From contig WBUR01000023.1 in NCBI GenBank assembly GCA_008933615.1, positions 1-64,000 of the forward strand: DNA of 64,000 nucleotides, given 5' to 3'. Source of the stretch: a bacterium (lineage in GTDB: Bacteria; CLD3; SB21). A program made the position numbers and the translations under genes. A model generated the notes under the pieces. The model worked only from the letters and a program-made list of their open reading frames with translations. It searched no databases and was not told the DNA's origin. Positions within the stretch are counted from its first letter, which is position 1, and each line of letters begins with the position of its first letter. Shown here piece by piece: positions 42,290 to 50,903 of this stretch.

Positions 42290-43414
42290 ATGTCCTTTCG
42301 ACAAATTTACGACACGTTTAATTGGTATGATATTCATACCCGCATTTATGAACAAACGGAAGAGGATGTTAAGCGCGTTTTGAATAAAAGAGGAGAACGC
42401 GACCGTTTTGATTTTCTTGCATTGATATCTCCTGCAGCTGAAAAATTTCTCCCGGAGATGATGGAACAAAGCCGTGCTCTTACGCTAAAAAGATTCGGCA
42501 AAAAAGTCCGGATATATGCTCCGCTTTATCTTTCCAATTTTTGCTACAATAACTGCCTCTACTGCGGTTTCCGCTACGAAAATGCGCTGGAACGCGTCCG
42601 CCTGAGCGATCTGGAAATTATGAATGAAATTACTGTGCTAAATTCCATGGGATTGGATCATATCTTGCTGGTTACGGGTGAATCGAATAAAATGGCCGGT
42701 GTGGACTATTTGATGCATGCTATGAATTTACTCAAGCCGTATTTTGCGGACGTGTCGATGGAAGTTCAGCCCTTACGTGAAGAAGAATATCGAACGCTGG
42801 CTGGTGCAGGGTTGAATAGAATATATGTATATCAGGAAACGTATCACCGCGATCATTACCGGGACTATCATCCGCAGGGGATGAAAACGCATTTCTATTA
42901 CCGCCTCGAAACGCCGGACCGCATTGCCCGCGCAGGAATCGGAAAGATCGGGCTCGGAATTCTGATCGGTCTTGAAGACTGGCGCACGGATGCCTGTTTT
43001 ACGGCCATGCACGCCAAATATCTGACCGAAACGTACGGCACGCAATGCTCAATCTCTTTTCCCAGATTACGCCCGGCCGTCGGTATCATGCCGCCGCGGG
43101 TCACGATCAGCGATGACCAGTTAATGCAGATGATCTGCGCTTACCGGTTGTTTTCGGAGGAAATGGAACTCTCGCTTTCAACGAGGGAAAGCGCCTCCTT
43201 CAGGGATCAGGCTCTGCAATTCGGTATCACAGGCATGAGTGCCGGATCGAAAACGAATCCCGGCGGATATGCCACCTATCGCCAGGACGGCCTTGAACAA
43301 TTCGAAATAGCTGATCACCGAAGCGTCGATGAGTTCTGCGCGATGCTTCATGAGAACGGGTACGAACCGGTTTGGTGTGATGATGTTTCAGCATTGAGAG
43401 AAATAAATAGCTGA
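42290..43414 (+). CDS. thiH: 2-iminoacetate synthase ThiH (radical SAM, orphan)
   Basis: 374 residues from ATG 42290 (MSFRQIYDTFNWYD); an upstream in-frame ATG at 42203 overlaps the regulator gene. The radical-SAM cluster is CYNNCLYCGF (C-x3-C-x2-C), with LVTGESN and the Trp-rich GIGILIGLEDWRTDACF-like strand (shorter pieces quoted). It cleaves tyrosine to p-cresol and dehydroglycine for thiazole synthesis. No thiF/S/G/C/E gene is visible in the window, so it is an orphan here; other thi genes should lie elsewhere. Confidence 0.93.
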   Translation: MSFRQIYDTFNWYDIHTRIYEQTEEDVKRVLNKRGERDRFDFLALISPAAEKFLPEMMEQSRALTLKRFGKKVRIYAPLYLSNFCYNNCLYCGFRYENALERVRLSDLEIMNEITVLNSMGLDHILLVTGESNKMAGVDYLMHAMNLLKPYFADVSMEVQPLREEEYRTLAGAGLNRIYVYQETYHRDHYRDYHPQGMKTHFYYRLETPDRIARAGIGKIGLGILIGLEDWRTDACFTAMHAKYLTETYGTQCSISFPRLRPAVGIMPPRVTISDDQLMQMICAYRLFSEEMELSLSTRESASFRDQALQFGITGMSAGSKTNPGGYATYRQDGLEQFEIADHRSVDEFCAMLHENGYEPVWCDDVSALREINS

Positions 43415-43478
43415 CATCCCGTGTAGATGCTTGTTAAACATTCTTCTGAACAAGTCGTTTAGGTTTTTGAGATTTTGC

Positions 43479-43507
43479 TTGACTGATGTTTATCTTTACC
43501 TTATTAT
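43479..43507 (+). promoter_or_regulatory. candidate promoter of the DM9 protein gene
   Basis: TTGACT (43479-43484), 17-bp spacer, TATTAT (43502-43507). The start near 43514 would give a 5' leader of about 160 nt before ATG 43674. The leader shows no clear stem-loop. Confidence 0.65.
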
Positions 43508-43673
43508 TATCCTCATTTTTTCCTATCATCACCTCGAATATCAGGCGCACTTTTTAAAGTGACTGCCAAATGGATATCTTGATTTCTCGAACCAGCATCC
43601 AGATTAGTATTTTTTGAATAATTAAGTCACAATCATTAATAGTTCCCTTAACGTTCACCAAAACGGAGTAAAC

Positions 43674-44966
43674 ATGAATTTGAATCAAATTCGTGCGGCA
43701 GCGGTATGTATGTTTCTTTTGATTGCTGGCACCAATATCAGTGCACAGCAGAGCGACATCCAGTGGGTTCCTTATAACGGATCGATTCCAACCAATGCGG
43801 TTGTTGGCGGATCTGAAAATGGGCAGCCTATGTATGTTGGGCGGGTGTCATTTGAAGGAGGAATGCATCCAGGCAAAGTAATATCCGGCGGTTTCTGCAA
43901 CATTGGCTGGGGCGGCAAGGAATATTCATTCAATCAGGGATTTGAAATTCTAACCGCGCCTGCAAATTCCGTTACATGGGTGGAATACCGCGGAACCCTT
44001 CCGTCGAACGCAATTCCTGGTGGTTACAATGATCCAGGCCAGGTCGAGCCGTTGTATATCGCTAAACATGCATACAAAGGCGGTGAACATTGCGGTAAAC
44101 TCTGGGCGAATGCATGCAATATTGGATGGGGCGGTGCGGAAATTGTTCTCAATCAGAAAATCTTTGTTTTAGCTACAGTGACTCCACCAAAAACAAAAGT
44201 GCAGTGGGTTTCATACAGCGGATCAATTCCTGCCAACGCGGTTGTTGGTGGATCTGAAAATGGACAATCCATGTTCGTCGGACGCGTGTCATTTCAGGGC
44301 GGAATGCATCCAGGCAAAATATTGCCCGGTGGAGGAGGTATATGCAATATCGGCTGGGGCGGCAAAGAGCATTCCTTCAATAGCGGATTTGAAGTTTTGA
44401 CGGCGCCGGCAAATACCGTTGCCTGGGTTGAATATAAGGGATCCGTACCGGCGAATGCGATTTTGGGCGGATACAATGATGCAGGCAAACGCGAGCCGCT
44501 ATACATTGCAAAACATGCATACAAAGGCGGCGAGCACAGCGGTAAACTTTGGGCGAATGCATGTAATATCGGTTGGGGCGGTGCAGAAGTTGTTCTCAAG
44601 GAAAAAATCTACATTTTAGTTGCGCAAACATCATCAAGCGTAGCTCAGCCTGCCGTAATTAATACGGTCAAGGCCACCGGCGCTACGGTTCGAACGACTT
44701 CTAAATCATACTTCGTGGGCCAGACTATTACCGTTGAATACAGCGGATTTCCCGGCAGCAGTTCCGCATGGATTACTATTGTTACTAAAGGAAAAGCCGA
44801 CAGCGAGTGGGGAGAAAGTCAGTACGCGCGAGAAAAATCGGGTAAATTGGAATATGATATCCCCTTCATTAGTCCAGGAGAATATGAAGTTCGTGGCTAC
44901 TTCGATTCCTTTGATTATAAGGTTCAAGCGCGTTATTCCTTTAAAATCGAAAGTGGCGGTCAATAA
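43674..44966 (+). CDS. secreted protein with four DM9 (DUF3421) repeats
   Basis: 430 residues with a Sec signal peptide (about 1-24, NISAQ). Four DM9-type repeats follow at about 30-95, 100-168, 177-243 and 249-317; each starts with a W-x4-G-x-(I/V/L)P-x-NA(V/I) block and contains a (G)GxxxPGK or GGEHxGKLW segment, then a CNIGWGGxE motif. A beta-rich domain of about 100 residues closes the protein. DM9 domains occur in mosquito and oyster mannose-binding lectins, so carbohydrate binding is possible; the C-terminal domain resembles an Ig-like fold only loosely. Bacterial DM9 proteins are known but uncommon. Its own promoter and terminator make it a single-gene unit. Confidence 0.85.
   Translation: MNLNQIRAAAVCMFLLIAGTNISAQQSDIQWVPYNGSIPTNAVVGGSENGQPMYVGRVSFEGGMHPGKVISGGFCNIGWGGKEYSFNQGFEILTAPANSVTWVEYRGTLPSNAIPGGYNDPGQVEPLYIAKHAYKGGEHCGKLWANACNIGWGGAEIVLNQKIFVLATVTPPKTKVQWVSYSGSIPANAVVGGSENGQSMFVGRVSFQGGMHPGKILPGGGGICNIGWGGKEHSFNSGFEVLTAPANTVAWVEYKGSVPANAILGGYNDAGKREPLYIAKHAYKGGEHSGKLWANACNIGWGGAEVVLKEKIYILVAQTSSSVAQPAVINTVKATGATVRTTSKSYFVGQTITVEYSGFPGSSSAWITIVTKGKADSEWGESQYAREKSGKLEYDIPFISPGEYEVRGYFDSFDYKVQARYSFKIESGGQ
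43761..44624 (+). repeat. tandem duplication of a two-repeat DM9 unit
   Basis: Repeats 1+2 (43761-44201) and 3+4 (44202-44624) are similar as a block: repeats 1 and 3 share GRVSF and GGMHPGK, repeats 2 and 4 share YIAKHAYKGGEH. Their nucleotide sequences also match at many positions (for example GCGGTTGTTGG in repeats 1 and 3). This indicates duplication of a pair rather than four single copies. Confidence 0.8.
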
Positions 44967-44993
44967 AACCCAGCAAGAATATTAGTCTTCAGT

Positions 44994-45026
44994 AAGCCCC
45001 GGTTGCACCATGCAGCCGGGGTTTTA
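44994..45026 (+). terminator. intrinsic terminator after the DM9 gene
   Basis: CCCCGGTTGCA (44997-45007) pairs with TGCAGCCGGGG (45011-45021) around a 3-nt loop with one G-U, followed by TTTTATTGTTTT. Confidence 0.9.
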
Positions 45027-45111
45027 TTGTTTTAATTTAATTTACAAGTAATAATATCTGCCAACTTACCTTTACATTAGCAGAATTTTACAATTGTGTG
45101 AATAAAAGTAC

Positions 45112-45140
45112 TTGACAAATAAAGCAATTTCTCTTATTTT
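45112..45140 (+). promoter_or_regulatory. promoter of the Rrf2 regulator gene
   Basis: TTGACA (45112-45117), 17-bp spacer, TATTTT (45135-45140). The candidate Rrf2 box starts at the last base of the -10, where a repressor would block transcription. Confidence 0.7.
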
Positions 45141-45154
45141 AAGATAAAAGAGTC
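45140..45154 (+). promoter_or_regulatory. candidate Rrf2-family operator, copy 1
   Basis: TAAGATAAAAGAGTC matches the copy upstream of the RIC gene (TAAGATAAAAGTGTC at 45701) at 14 of 15 positions. It lies just downstream of the -10 of the rrf2 promoter. Autoregulation by the encoded Rrf2 protein is inferred. Confidence 0.65.
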
Positions 45155-45184
45155 CGAAATGCTTTAATAGCGGAATTGAGAATC

Positions 45185-45682
45185 ATGTTACTATCAAAAA
45201 GTTGTTTATACGGAGTTCGCGCAGCGATGTATATGGCCACATTGGAACAGTCAGAGTACGTCACCATTCAGCAGATATCCGAAAAACTCAATATCTCATT
45301 TCATTTTCTAACGAAAATACTTCAGACCTTAACTGAAAATAACATTATGGTTTCGTATCGCGGCCCCAAAGGCGGAGTTGCTTTAGCCCGGCCGTCTAAG
45401 GATATCAAGCTGATAGAAATTGTGGATGCAATAGATGGAACGCATATTTTTTCTGAATGTATTTTTGGATTACCCGGTTGCGGTAATATGACGCCATGCC
45501 CGTTACACGGGGAATGGGAGCGGGAAAGGGAGAAGATTCGACGTATGTTTAGCGATACTACATTGGCCATACTCGCCGATAAAATTAACGTGTTTAATTT
45601 GCGCATTTCCGATACCGACGGTGCTCCGATTAACCCAAAGTTATTTAAGTCTTTGACGATGACCCATCGTAAAAGGAAATAA
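45185..45682 (+). CDS. Rrf2 family Fe-S regulator (NsrR/IscR-like)
   Basis: 165 residues from ATG 45185 (MLLSKSCLYGVRAAMYMA); TTG 45176 adds three unsupported residues. Winged helix at about 1-60 with ISFHFLTKILQTLTENN as the recognition region, followed by YRGPKGGVALARP, and an Fe-S cluster triad C92-x6-C99-x5-C105 (ECIFGLPGCGNMTPC). This is the NsrR/IscR pattern; an NO-sensing role fits the adjacent RIC gene. Two copies of a shared motif lie at its own promoter and in front of RIC. Confidence 0.93.
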   Translation: MLLSKSCLYGVRAAMYMATLEQSEYVTIQQISEKLNISFHFLTKILQTLTENNIMVSYRGPKGGVALARPSKDIKLIEIVDAIDGTHIFSECIFGLPGCGNMTPCPLHGEWEREREKIRRMFSDTTLAILADKINVFNLRISDTDGAPINPKLFKSLTMTHRKRK

Positions 45683-45700
45683 AATTTTTTTGAATCTAAT

Positions 45701-45718
45701 TAAGATAAAAGTGTCTTA
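45701..45718. promoter_or_regulatory. candidate Rrf2-family operator, copy 2 (RIC gene)
   Basis: TAAGATAAAAGTGTCTTA is an imperfect palindrome (TAAGA...TCTTA) 30 bp before the RIC start. It shares TAAGATAAAAG-W-GTC with the copy at 45140. Repression relieved by NO is the expected mode by analogy with NsrR targets such as ytfE/scdA. Confidence 0.65.
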
Positions 45719-45747
45719 AATCCTAAATAACTATTAAGGAATATTAC

Positions 45748-46485
45748 ATGGAAAGTATCGATAATCTTACGCTTTCAGAGATTGTAATCAAATATCCGTT
45801 CTCGGCAAACATATTTGAAAAACACCGATTAGATTTTTGCTGCGGAGGGAAAAAAACATTATCAGCCGCATGCGCGGAAAACGGGATTGATGTTGCGGGA
45901 ATCTGCGGCGAACTGGCACAAGCAAATAATCAAGCTTCATACCGCTCAGATAAGATCGAATTCAATGATATGAACCTAAGTTTGCTAATCGACTATATCG
46001 AAAGCAATCATCACGCGTATGTTCGAAACGCTATACCTGTTATACAAGCTCATCTGCAAAAAGTAGTGAACGCGCACGGAAAAAATCACCCTGAGATGAA
46101 AAAAATAAACGAACATTTTGATGATGTGGCCGACGAAATGGCCATGCATATGAAAAAAGAGGAACAAATGCTGTTTCCTTATATTCGCCAAATGGCCGAA
46201 TCGCATAATAAGCGGCATATTGTTGAACCACCTGCATTTAAAACCGTACGTAATCCGATCAGCGTGATGGAATTTGAGCACGAGCGCGCAGGACAAGCCA
46301 TGGCGAAAATACGAACCATCAGTCATAACTACGAACCTCCGGCCGATGCGTGCACTACGTTTCGATTATGCCTGACCGAGCTGGATGAATTCGAGCGCGA
46401 TCTGCACAAACATGTTCATCTTGAAAATAATATTTTGTTTCCAAAAGCTGTCACCATTGAAAATGCATTAATTAAAGTAGTCTAA
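45748..46485 (+). CDS. RIC (ScdA/YtfE) Fe-S cluster repair di-iron protein
   Basis: 245 residues. The N-terminal DUF542 segment contains HRLDFCCGGKKTL with C31-C32, and the C-terminal hemerythrin-like bundle carries several His/Glu ligands (SNHHAYVRNAIP, HMKKEEQMLFPYI, FEHERAGQAM, HVHLENNILFPKA). RIC proteins restore Fe-S clusters and di-iron sites damaged by NO or oxidants. ATG 45748 has AAGGAAT nearby. It is probably the first target of the Rrf2 regulator; cytochrome c and nos genes follow. Confidence 0.95.
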   Translation: MESIDNLTLSEIVIKYPFSANIFEKHRLDFCCGGKKTLSAACAENGIDVAGICGELAQANNQASYRSDKIEFNDMNLSLLIDYIESNHHAYVRNAIPVIQAHLQKVVNAHGKNHPEMKKINEHFDDVADEMAMHMKKEEQMLFPYIRQMAESHNKRHIVEPPAFKTVRNPISVMEFEHERAGQAMAKIRTISHNYEPPADACTTFRLCLTELDEFERDLHKHVHLENNILFPKAVTIENALIKVV

Positions 46486-46508
46486 TAACCAAATAATGGA
46501 GAAAGAAA

Positions 46509-47003
46509 ATGAAACTTCTAAAAGCATCTCTTATTCTATTTGCCCTTAGCGCCATGTTGTGGGCTTGCGGCGATAGCGGTGAGAAAGTTAAAGCAACGCC
46601 AACTAAACCGGCAAAAGCTGCGAATCCGAACGGATTGACCGATTTTGAAATGGAACACGGCATTGGCCCTATTAAGGAAGTGCTTAAACTAAGTGAGACA
46701 ATTGATGTTGCGCTTGCAAAAAAAGGCGAGAAAACATTTGAATTAAAGTGTTTCCAGTGCCACCGTGTGGATTCGAAATTGGTAGGCCCTCAGCTACATG
46801 ACGTGACAAAGCGCAGAAAACCGGAGTACATAGTGAACATGATGTTGAATCCTGAGGGCATGATCCAAAAACATCCGGAAGCAAAAAAACTTTTCGCGCA
46901 ATTTCTGACTCCCATGGCTAATCAGAATCTTACTAAAGACGAGGCCATGTCCATACTGGAATACTTAAGAAAAGAAGCTAAGGAAGTTAAAAAGGGTTCT
47001 TAA
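46509..47003 (+). CDS. lipoprotein cytochrome c of the nos cluster
   Basis: 164 residues with a lipobox-like LWAC (C20), so probably membrane-anchored. One c-type haem: C81-x2-C84-H85 (KCFQCHRVD), with a likely axial Met at M136 (TPMANQNL). Its position before nosZ suggests an electron donor to N2O reductase, comparable to NosC-type cytochromes in clade II clusters (inference). It begins 23 bp after RIC and ends 74 bp before the fasciclin gene. Confidence 0.88.
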   Translation: MKLLKASLILFALSAMLWACGDSGEKVKATPTKPAKAANPNGLTDFEMEHGIGPIKEVLKLSETIDVALAKKGEKTFELKCFQCHRVDSKLVGPQLHDVTKRRKPEYIVNMMLNPEGMIQKHPEAKKLFAQFLTPMANQNLTKDEAMSILEYLRKEAKEVKKGS

Positions 47004-47015
47004 TCAATTTTTGCC

Positions 47016-47034
47016 GGCGAACTGAAAGTTCGTC
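47016..47034 (+). other. short hairpin between cytochrome c and fasciclin genes
   Basis: GGCGAACT (47016-47023) pairs with AGTTCGTC (47027-47034) around GAA, with one G-U. Only AATTTT follows, so it may be a weak terminator, a processing site or a stabilising 3' hairpin. Confidence 0.4.
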
Positions 47035-47076
47035 AATTTTCACACGTGTAACAACTAACCTAGTGGAGGAAAGAGA

Positions 47077-47643
47077 ATGAAAAAAACAGCCATTGCATGG
47101 GCAAGTTTATTTCTGACCTGCGGCATGCTTATGATCGCATGCCAGTCAAAAGACAAACAAAAAACCGATTCGACCGGAATCACGGCCGCTCCCGCCGGCA
47201 TGTCGGGGATCAAGGATGATGTTTCCCAAAAGACTGTAGTTCAGGTCGCCGTCGGTTCGCAGGATCATACCACTCTAGTAACCGCATTGCAAGCGGCAGG
47301 GTTGGTGGACGTATTGGCTAATCCGGGGCCATTCACCGTGTTCGCTCCAACGAATGCCGCCTTTGACAAACTGCCAAAAGGCACGGTGGACGAACTGCTG
47401 AAGCCCGAGAAAAAAAGAGATTTGAAAAACATTCTCCAACATCATGTTACTGTCAGCATGTTTAAAACCGAATCATTCAAAGACGGACAGGTTTTAGAAA
47501 TGGCAGGCGGTTCGAAGATTACTTTATCCGTGAAGGACGGCCAAGTAAAAATTGGCGATGCCGCTATTATTGGAACTGTCCAGGGCTCCAATGGAATTGT
47601 TCATGTTATTGACGGGGTTTTATTACCTCCGGCAAAAAAATGA
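47077..47643 (+). CDS. fasciclin-domain lipoprotein
   Basis: 188 residues with a lipoprotein signal (MLMIAC, C22). The remainder is one fasciclin (FAS1) domain: VQVAVGSQDHTTLVTALQAAGL, then the hallmark GPFTVFAPTNAAFDKLP and the C-terminal NGIVHVIDGVLLPP. FAS1 domains mediate adhesion or protein contacts. In clade II nos clusters fasciclin-like proteins occasionally occur, but a specific role is unknown. AGGA-rich ribosome-binding site before ATG 47077. Confidence 0.9.
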   Translation: MKKTAIAWASLFLTCGMLMIACQSKDKQKTDSTGITAAPAGMSGIKDDVSQKTVVQVAVGSQDHTTLVTALQAAGLVDVLANPGPFTVFAPTNAAFDKLPKGTVDELLKPEKKRDLKNILQHHVTVSMFKTESFKDGQVLEMAGGSKITLSVKDGQVKIGDAAIIGTVQGSNGIVHVIDGVLLPPAKK

Positions 47644-47741
47644 CTTTGAGAAATTAGAATGAAGAAGTGGGTCTTTAATTGGAATTACGTTAGTAGATAA
47701 ATAGATTGCCAGTAACTCATTCACTTAATAAGGAGATTAAG

Positions 47742-49703
47742 ATGTGGAGCAAAATTAAACTCAGTAAGCTGACTTACGTTGCCCTTGCATTGCTAATCGG
47801 AGGATTAATGTTCATTGTATGTTCTCCGAAGAAAGATACTATGGGAACGGATGATGCCGCTTCAAAAGTGTTCGTCCCGCCCGGTAGTTATGATGAATTC
47901 TACGCCTTTTTGTCCGGCGGATTTAGCGGACAAGTTTCCGTGTACGGACTACCAAGCGGACGACTGTTAAAAGTTATTCCCGTATTCTCAGTTAACCCTG
48001 AGAACGGATGGGGCTACACCGAAGAAACAAAACCGATGTTATCCAGCATACACGGATTTATTCCATGGGATGACAGCCATCACCCTGAATTATCCATGAC
48101 GGAAGGCGTGCCCGACGGCCGCTGGCTGTTCATTAATGCGAATAATACTCCGCGCATTGCCCGCATTAATCTTGGCACTTTCAGAACGGATGAGATTCTT
48201 GAAATTCCGAACAGCGGCGGAAGTCACGCTTCGCCGTTCACGACCATTAATACGGAATATGTCGTTTCGGCAACGCGTTTCAGCGTTCCTATCCCGGATA
48301 AAGATGTGCCCATTGCAAGCTATAAAGAGAATTTTAGAGGCACGATCACGTTTGTCAAAGTGGATCCCAAAGAAGGCGATATGAATATTGCCTTTCAAAT
48401 CCTCGTGCCGGGTTATAATTTTGATCTGAGCCATGCAGGCAAAGGCCCCTCCCATGGATGGTTCTTTTTCTCGTGCTACAATACAGAGCAGGCGCACACG
48501 CTACTGGAAGTCAATGCAAGCCAGAACGATAAAGATTTTATTATGGCTGTGAATTGGAAAAAAGCAGAGGAATATATTGCTCAGGGTAAATTTAAGGAAT
48601 GGATAAGCGAATATCAGCGCAACCGATGGGACGAGAAAACTCAGACCACCGTCGTAGAGAAATTAAGCAAAGTTAAAATGCTTGACCCGAAAGAATGCCC
48701 CGACATGTTATACCTGATGCCGTGTCCTAAATCTCCGCACGGCGCGGATGTAGATCCTACGGGTGAGTACATTGCAGCCGGCGGAAAGCTGGCCGGCATA
48801 GTTCCGGTCTTTTCATTTTCAAAGATGATTAAAGCGATCGAAGATAAGGCGTTTGACGGCGACCGCGAAGGAATACCAGTACTAAAATATGATGCCGTAT
48901 TAGCCGGTGAAGTTCAGGAGTCCGGACTCGGGCCACTGCATACCGAGTTTGACGATAAAGGATTTGGTTATACTTCACATTTTATTACTTCGGAAGTGGT
49001 AAAATGGAAAATCGGTACATGGGAAGTAGTGGATCGTATTCCGACCTATTACTCCATCGGGCATCTAATGATTCCCGGCGGCGATAGCAAGAAACCGTGG
49101 GGCAAGTATCTATTGGCGATGAACAAGATCACCAAAGATCGTTACCTGCCTACGGGTCCGGAACTCACGCAATCCGCTCAATTATTTGATATCAGCGGCG
49201 AAAAAATGAAAATGCTGTCAGATTTTCCAACGATCGGCGAACCTCATTACGCACAGGGTATTGCAGCGGATCTTGTAAGAAAACGTGAAGTGAAATTCTT
49301 TGACATAAATAAAAACGAGCACAAATATGTGACCAAAGGCCCGAGAGAGGCGAAAGTTGTTCGAACAGGTAAAGAGGTTCACGTTTGGATGACTGCATCC
49401 CGTTCGCACTTTACGCCGGATAATATCGAAGGATTTAAAGTTGGCGATGTGGTTTATTTCCACGTAACTAACATCGAACAGGATTGGGACGTTCCGCACG
49501 GATTTGCTATCAAAGGAACGCAAAATTCCGAATTGCTCATTATGCCGGGTGAAACATGTACGATGAAGTGGGAACCGAAGAAAGCGGGTATTTATCCGTT
49601 CTATTGCACAGACTTCTGCTCCGCGCTTCATCAGGAAATGCAGGGCTATGCCCGCGTATCCGACGTGAATTCAAATGTGCCTATTACGTTTAATAAGGAC
49701 TGA
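47742..49703 (+). CDS. nosZ: nitrous oxide reductase NosZ, clade II (Sec-type)
   Basis: 653 residues from ATG 47742; AGGAG at 47731-47735 supports it over TTG 47706. The N-terminus is a hydrophobic Sec signal without a twin-arginine motif (a Cys27 follows, but the lipobox is poor), which marks clade II. The beta-propeller holds CuZ ligands (for example DDSHHPELS and SPHGADVDP), and the C-terminal cupredoxin carries the CuA site in VPHGFAI and CTDFCSALHQEM. It reduces N2O to N2 in the periplasm. Followed by an intrinsic terminator, so nosL/ctaA and later genes may have additional promoters. Confidence 0.97.
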   Translation: MWSKIKLSKLTYVALALLIGGLMFIVCSPKKDTMGTDDAASKVFVPPGSYDEFYAFLSGGFSGQVSVYGLPSGRLLKVIPVFSVNPENGWGYTEETKPMLSSIHGFIPWDDSHHPELSMTEGVPDGRWLFINANNTPRIARINLGTFRTDEILEIPNSGGSHASPFTTINTEYVVSATRFSVPIPDKDVPIASYKENFRGTITFVKVDPKEGDMNIAFQILVPGYNFDLSHAGKGPSHGWFFFSCYNTEQAHTLLEVNASQNDKDFIMAVNWKKAEEYIAQGKFKEWISEYQRNRWDEKTQTTVVEKLSKVKMLDPKECPDMLYLMPCPKSPHGADVDPTGEYIAAGGKLAGIVPVFSFSKMIKAIEDKAFDGDREGIPVLKYDAVLAGEVQESGLGPLHTEFDDKGFGYTSHFITSEVVKWKIGTWEVVDRIPTYYSIGHLMIPGGDSKKPWGKYLLAMNKITKDRYLPTGPELTQSAQLFDISGEKMKMLSDFPTIGEPHYAQGIAADLVRKREVKFFDINKNEHKYVTKGPREAKVVRTGKEVHVWMTASRSHFTPDNIEGFKVGDVVYFHVTNIEQDWDVPHGFAIKGTQNSELLIMPGETCTMKWEPKKAGIYPFYCTDFCSALHQEMQGYARVSDVNSNVPITFNKD

Positions 49704-49722
49704 TTTTCAGGTGGAACCGAAT

Positions 49723-49751
49723 GAGGGAGACGCAAGTCTCCCTCTTTTTTT
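49723..49751 (+). terminator. intrinsic terminator after nosZ
   Basis: GAGGGAGAC (49723-49731) pairs perfectly with GTCTCCCTC (49736-49744) around GCAA, followed by seven Ts. Being inside the nos gene series, it probably sets a high nosZ to downstream-gene transcript ratio. Confidence 0.92.
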
Positions 49752-49769
49752 AAGTCTTAGGAGTTGAGT

Positions 49770-50378
49770 ATGTCAAAAAATTCGAAAATTATCATTGCCG
49801 CAGCGTCGCTGCTCTTGGTTGTCCTGTATTTTTTCCCAATGTGGATTATTGACCTCGATGCGCCGCAATATCCCGAGGGCATTGGATTACACATCTGGAT
49901 CAACAAAATCAGCGGTCAAAAGCCCAATGATCTTAATACGATCAACGGTCTCAATCATTATATCGGAATGAAAATAATAACGCCGGAGGATATTCCGGAA
50001 TTAAAACTCATGCCTTATATTGTGGCCTTTCTGATTTTCACGGGATTAATGGTATCACTTGCCGGGAAAAGGTTTTTGCTTAATGTCTGGGTTATTATAT
50101 TCTTTTTAGTACTGGCTGCAGGGCTCTTTGACTTCTATATGTGGGAATACGACTACGGGCATAACTTGGATCCGCATGCCGCGATCAAAGTTCCAGGCAT
50201 GACGTATCAGCCTCCGTTGATTGGAACAAAACAGTTATTGAATATGAAGACGACGTCTTTGCCGCATATCGGCGCAATCGTTGCGGGAATTTCGTTCATG
50301 TTGGGAGTATTTATCATGACCGTAGAGGCCCGTCATTCCAGAAAAAATAAGGAACCGGAACATGTTGAACAAGAATAG
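49770..50378 (+). CDS. nos-cluster membrane protein (NosB-like candidate)
   Basis: 202 residues from ATG 49770 (AGGAG at 49759-49763). Four transmembrane segments at about 7-25, 85-105, 112-130 and 165-185, with a periplasmic loop of about 60 residues rich in Asp/Asn (LDAPQYPEGIGLHIWINKISG in pieces). It lies directly after nosZ and overlaps nosL by 17 bp. Clade II nos clusters contain a small multi-pass protein, NosB, in this place; I cannot confirm homology from sequence alone. Confidence 0.7.
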   Translation: MSKNSKIIIAAASLLLVVLYFFPMWIIDLDAPQYPEGIGLHIWINKISGQKPNDLNTINGLNHYIGMKIITPEDIPELKLMPYIVAFLIFTGLMVSLAGKRFLLNVWVIIFFLVLAAGLFDFYMWEYDYGHNLDPHAAIKVPGMTYQPPLIGTKQLLNMKTTSLPHIGAIVAGISFMLGVFIMTVEARHSRKNKEPEHVEQE

Positions 50379-50808
50379 AAACTTATTGGTTTTCGTAATT
50401 CTCATTACGTCAATCGTATCATGTCAAAATAACCCGGAAGCGATCGATTACGGTCATGACGATTGCGCGCATTGCCGGATGGTGATCAGCGACAAGAAAT
50501 TTGGCGCTGAATTGATCACACAAAAAGGAAAAATATTTAAATTTGACTCGATAGAATGTATGGCGTCTTATTACCGTCATACTGAATTTACTGATGTGCA
50601 ATCTTTGTGGACCATTGATTTTTCAAATCCAGTAATGTGGGTCAAAGCAGAAGGCGCTTATTATTTGCAAAGTAAAAACCTTCCAAGTCCGATGGGTATG
50701 TTTCTGTCATCGTTTGCCAACCGCGAGACAGCAGAAGCGATGAGATCACAGATGGAAGGGAATCTACTGGACTGGCAGGAAGTGATGAGTTTGGTCGCGA
50801 AGAAATGA
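50362..50808 (+). CDS. nosL: NosL copper chaperone lipoprotein
   Basis: 148 residues with a lipoprotein signal (TSIVSC, C21). The copper-binding core has C35-x2-C38 in DDCAHCRMVISDKKFG, then FDSIECM and the Met-containing SPMGMFLSSF, all NosL features. NosL delivers Cu(I) for assembly of the NosZ CuZ site together with NosDFY. It overlaps the membrane-protein gene, so they are coupled. Confidence 0.95.
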   Translation: MLNKNRNLLVFVILITSIVSCQNNPEAIDYGHDDCAHCRMVISDKKFGAELITQKGKIFKFDSIECMASYYRHTEFTDVQSLWTIDFSNPVMWVKAEGAYYLQSKNLPSPMGMFLSSFANRETAEAMRSQMEGNLLDWQEVMSLVAKK

Positions 50809-50903
50809 TTTTACTGAATGGTATTTTATCGTATATTCTCAGTTGTGAATACAGACTGATCCTCGATAATGAAATTAAATGAGCCGGAAATAGAAATTAT
50901 TGC

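Noticed and set aside
47706-47741. nosZ start at TTG 47706
   Set aside because: The strong AGGAG at 47731 lies downstream of it and fits ATG 47742.
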